From an uncultured Prevotellaceae bacterium (GTDB lineage Bacteria; Bacteroidota; Bacteroidia; Bacteroidales; Muribaculaceae): a stretch of DNA of 5,322 nt. The position numbers and the translations under genes were made by a program. The stretch lies in NCBI GenBank assembly GCA_945983195.1, contig CAMFSS010000176.1, forward strand, positions 1-5,322, in the 5' to 3' direction. Within the stretch, counting starts at the first letter, position 1. Every line of letters starts with the position of its first letter. The notes beneath the pieces were generated by a model. That model was not told the DNA's origin and did no database searches. It saw only the letters and a list, made by a program, of their open reading frames with translations. This document shows positions 5,256-5,322 of this stretch, piece by piece.

Positions 5256-5322
5256 GGGGTGTGATTTCGGTGGGCAAAGTTAATTCGGATTGTCTGCGTC
5301 ATGGTACGCCTGCCGGCTAATG

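Larger units (their letters stand above)
4588..5322. other. 735-bp region without a convincing gene
   Basis: No reading frame here has recognisable coding character on either strand. The longest plus-strand candidates are 25 aa (4982-5059) and 41 aa (5195-5320), and both sit over repeats or hairpins. The content is regulatory and structural: terminator, origin-like repeats, the 10-bp array, a promoter and hairpins. ATG codons at 5301 and 5320 are open to the window edge and could begin the next gene, but too little is visible to say. In NBU-type elements the transfer origin and mobilization gene follow the primase gene, which would suit this position. Confidence 0.6.

Noticed and set aside
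5275..5282. TAACTTTG on the minus strand as a leftward promoter
   Set aside because: The -7 box is perfect but there is no TTTG at the expected distance upstream and no gene to its left on that strand until 562.
5195..5320. 41-aa plus-strand frame near the window end
   Set aside because: Its codons coincide with two hairpins and a run of eight T; no recognisable sequence or start signal.
1..5322. CRISPR array, tRNA, rRNA or insertion sequence
   Set aside because: No spaced identical repeats of 25-40 bp, no tRNA-like cloverleaf, no rRNA sequence and no transposase or terminal inverted repeats were seen.

Overview
The window looks like the control and replication module of a mobile element from a member of the Bacteroidales (Bacteroides, Phocaeicola, Parabacteroides or a relative). 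Two things support this host group. Candidate promoters match the Bacteroidales consensus (TTTG, about 20 bp, TAnnTTTG) rather than sigma70 boxes. The genes also lack conventional Shine-Dalgarno sequences at usable spacing. The gene set (repressor, Cro-like protein, small winged-HTH proteins, primase-helicase, then a repeat-rich non-coding region) resembles integrative mobilizable elements such as the NBUs, and functionally the P4-type satellite replicons. No integrase or relaxase gene lies inside the window, so the element type is inferred.

Layout. On the minus strand, 32-562 encodes an XRE-type repressor with a C-terminal coiled coil. A 180-bp AT-rich intergenic region (563-742) separates it from a rightward gene row. 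That region carries a candidate promoter for each direction. The promoters point at each other, so the two transcripts would overlap by about 34 nt at their 5' ends, and a 13-bp inverted repeat flanks the pair. The rightward row is a 74-aa Cro/HTH-like protein (743-967), two tandem paralogous 66-aa excisionase/MerR-type HTH proteins (970-1170 and 1186-1386), and a large primase-helicase (start in the intact form at 1412, end 4587). Gaps are 2, 15 and 25 nt, so one transcript is likely.

The primase-helicase is damaged at its 5' end. The first 42 codons (1412-1540) are in a different frame from the remaining ~1,000 codons. The break falls in a GGGGC tandem repeat at 1494-1503, exactly where the first zinc-binding cysteine and a few neighbouring residues of the CHC2 zinc finger are expected. 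Everything downstream (second half of the finger, DnaG-like core, Toprim, Walker A/B helicase, C-terminal region) is open and well conserved.

From 4588 to 5322 there is no convincing gene. The stretch holds a strong terminator at 4620-4659. It then has an origin-like cluster: three perfect tandem 10-bp GTTGACAAA repeats, scattered further GTTGACA copies, a near-consensus DnaA box and an AT-rich tract. These are followed by a second 10-bp-phased repeat array at 4988-5027, a candidate promoter at 5033-5064, and two hairpins at 5200-5255, the first followed by eight T. The simplest reading is that the regulators control excision and replication genes, and the primase-helicase acts at the adjacent repeats. 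The short transcript between 5071 and 5234 could be a leader or small RNA ahead of the next gene. Function assignments beyond domain family are inference.
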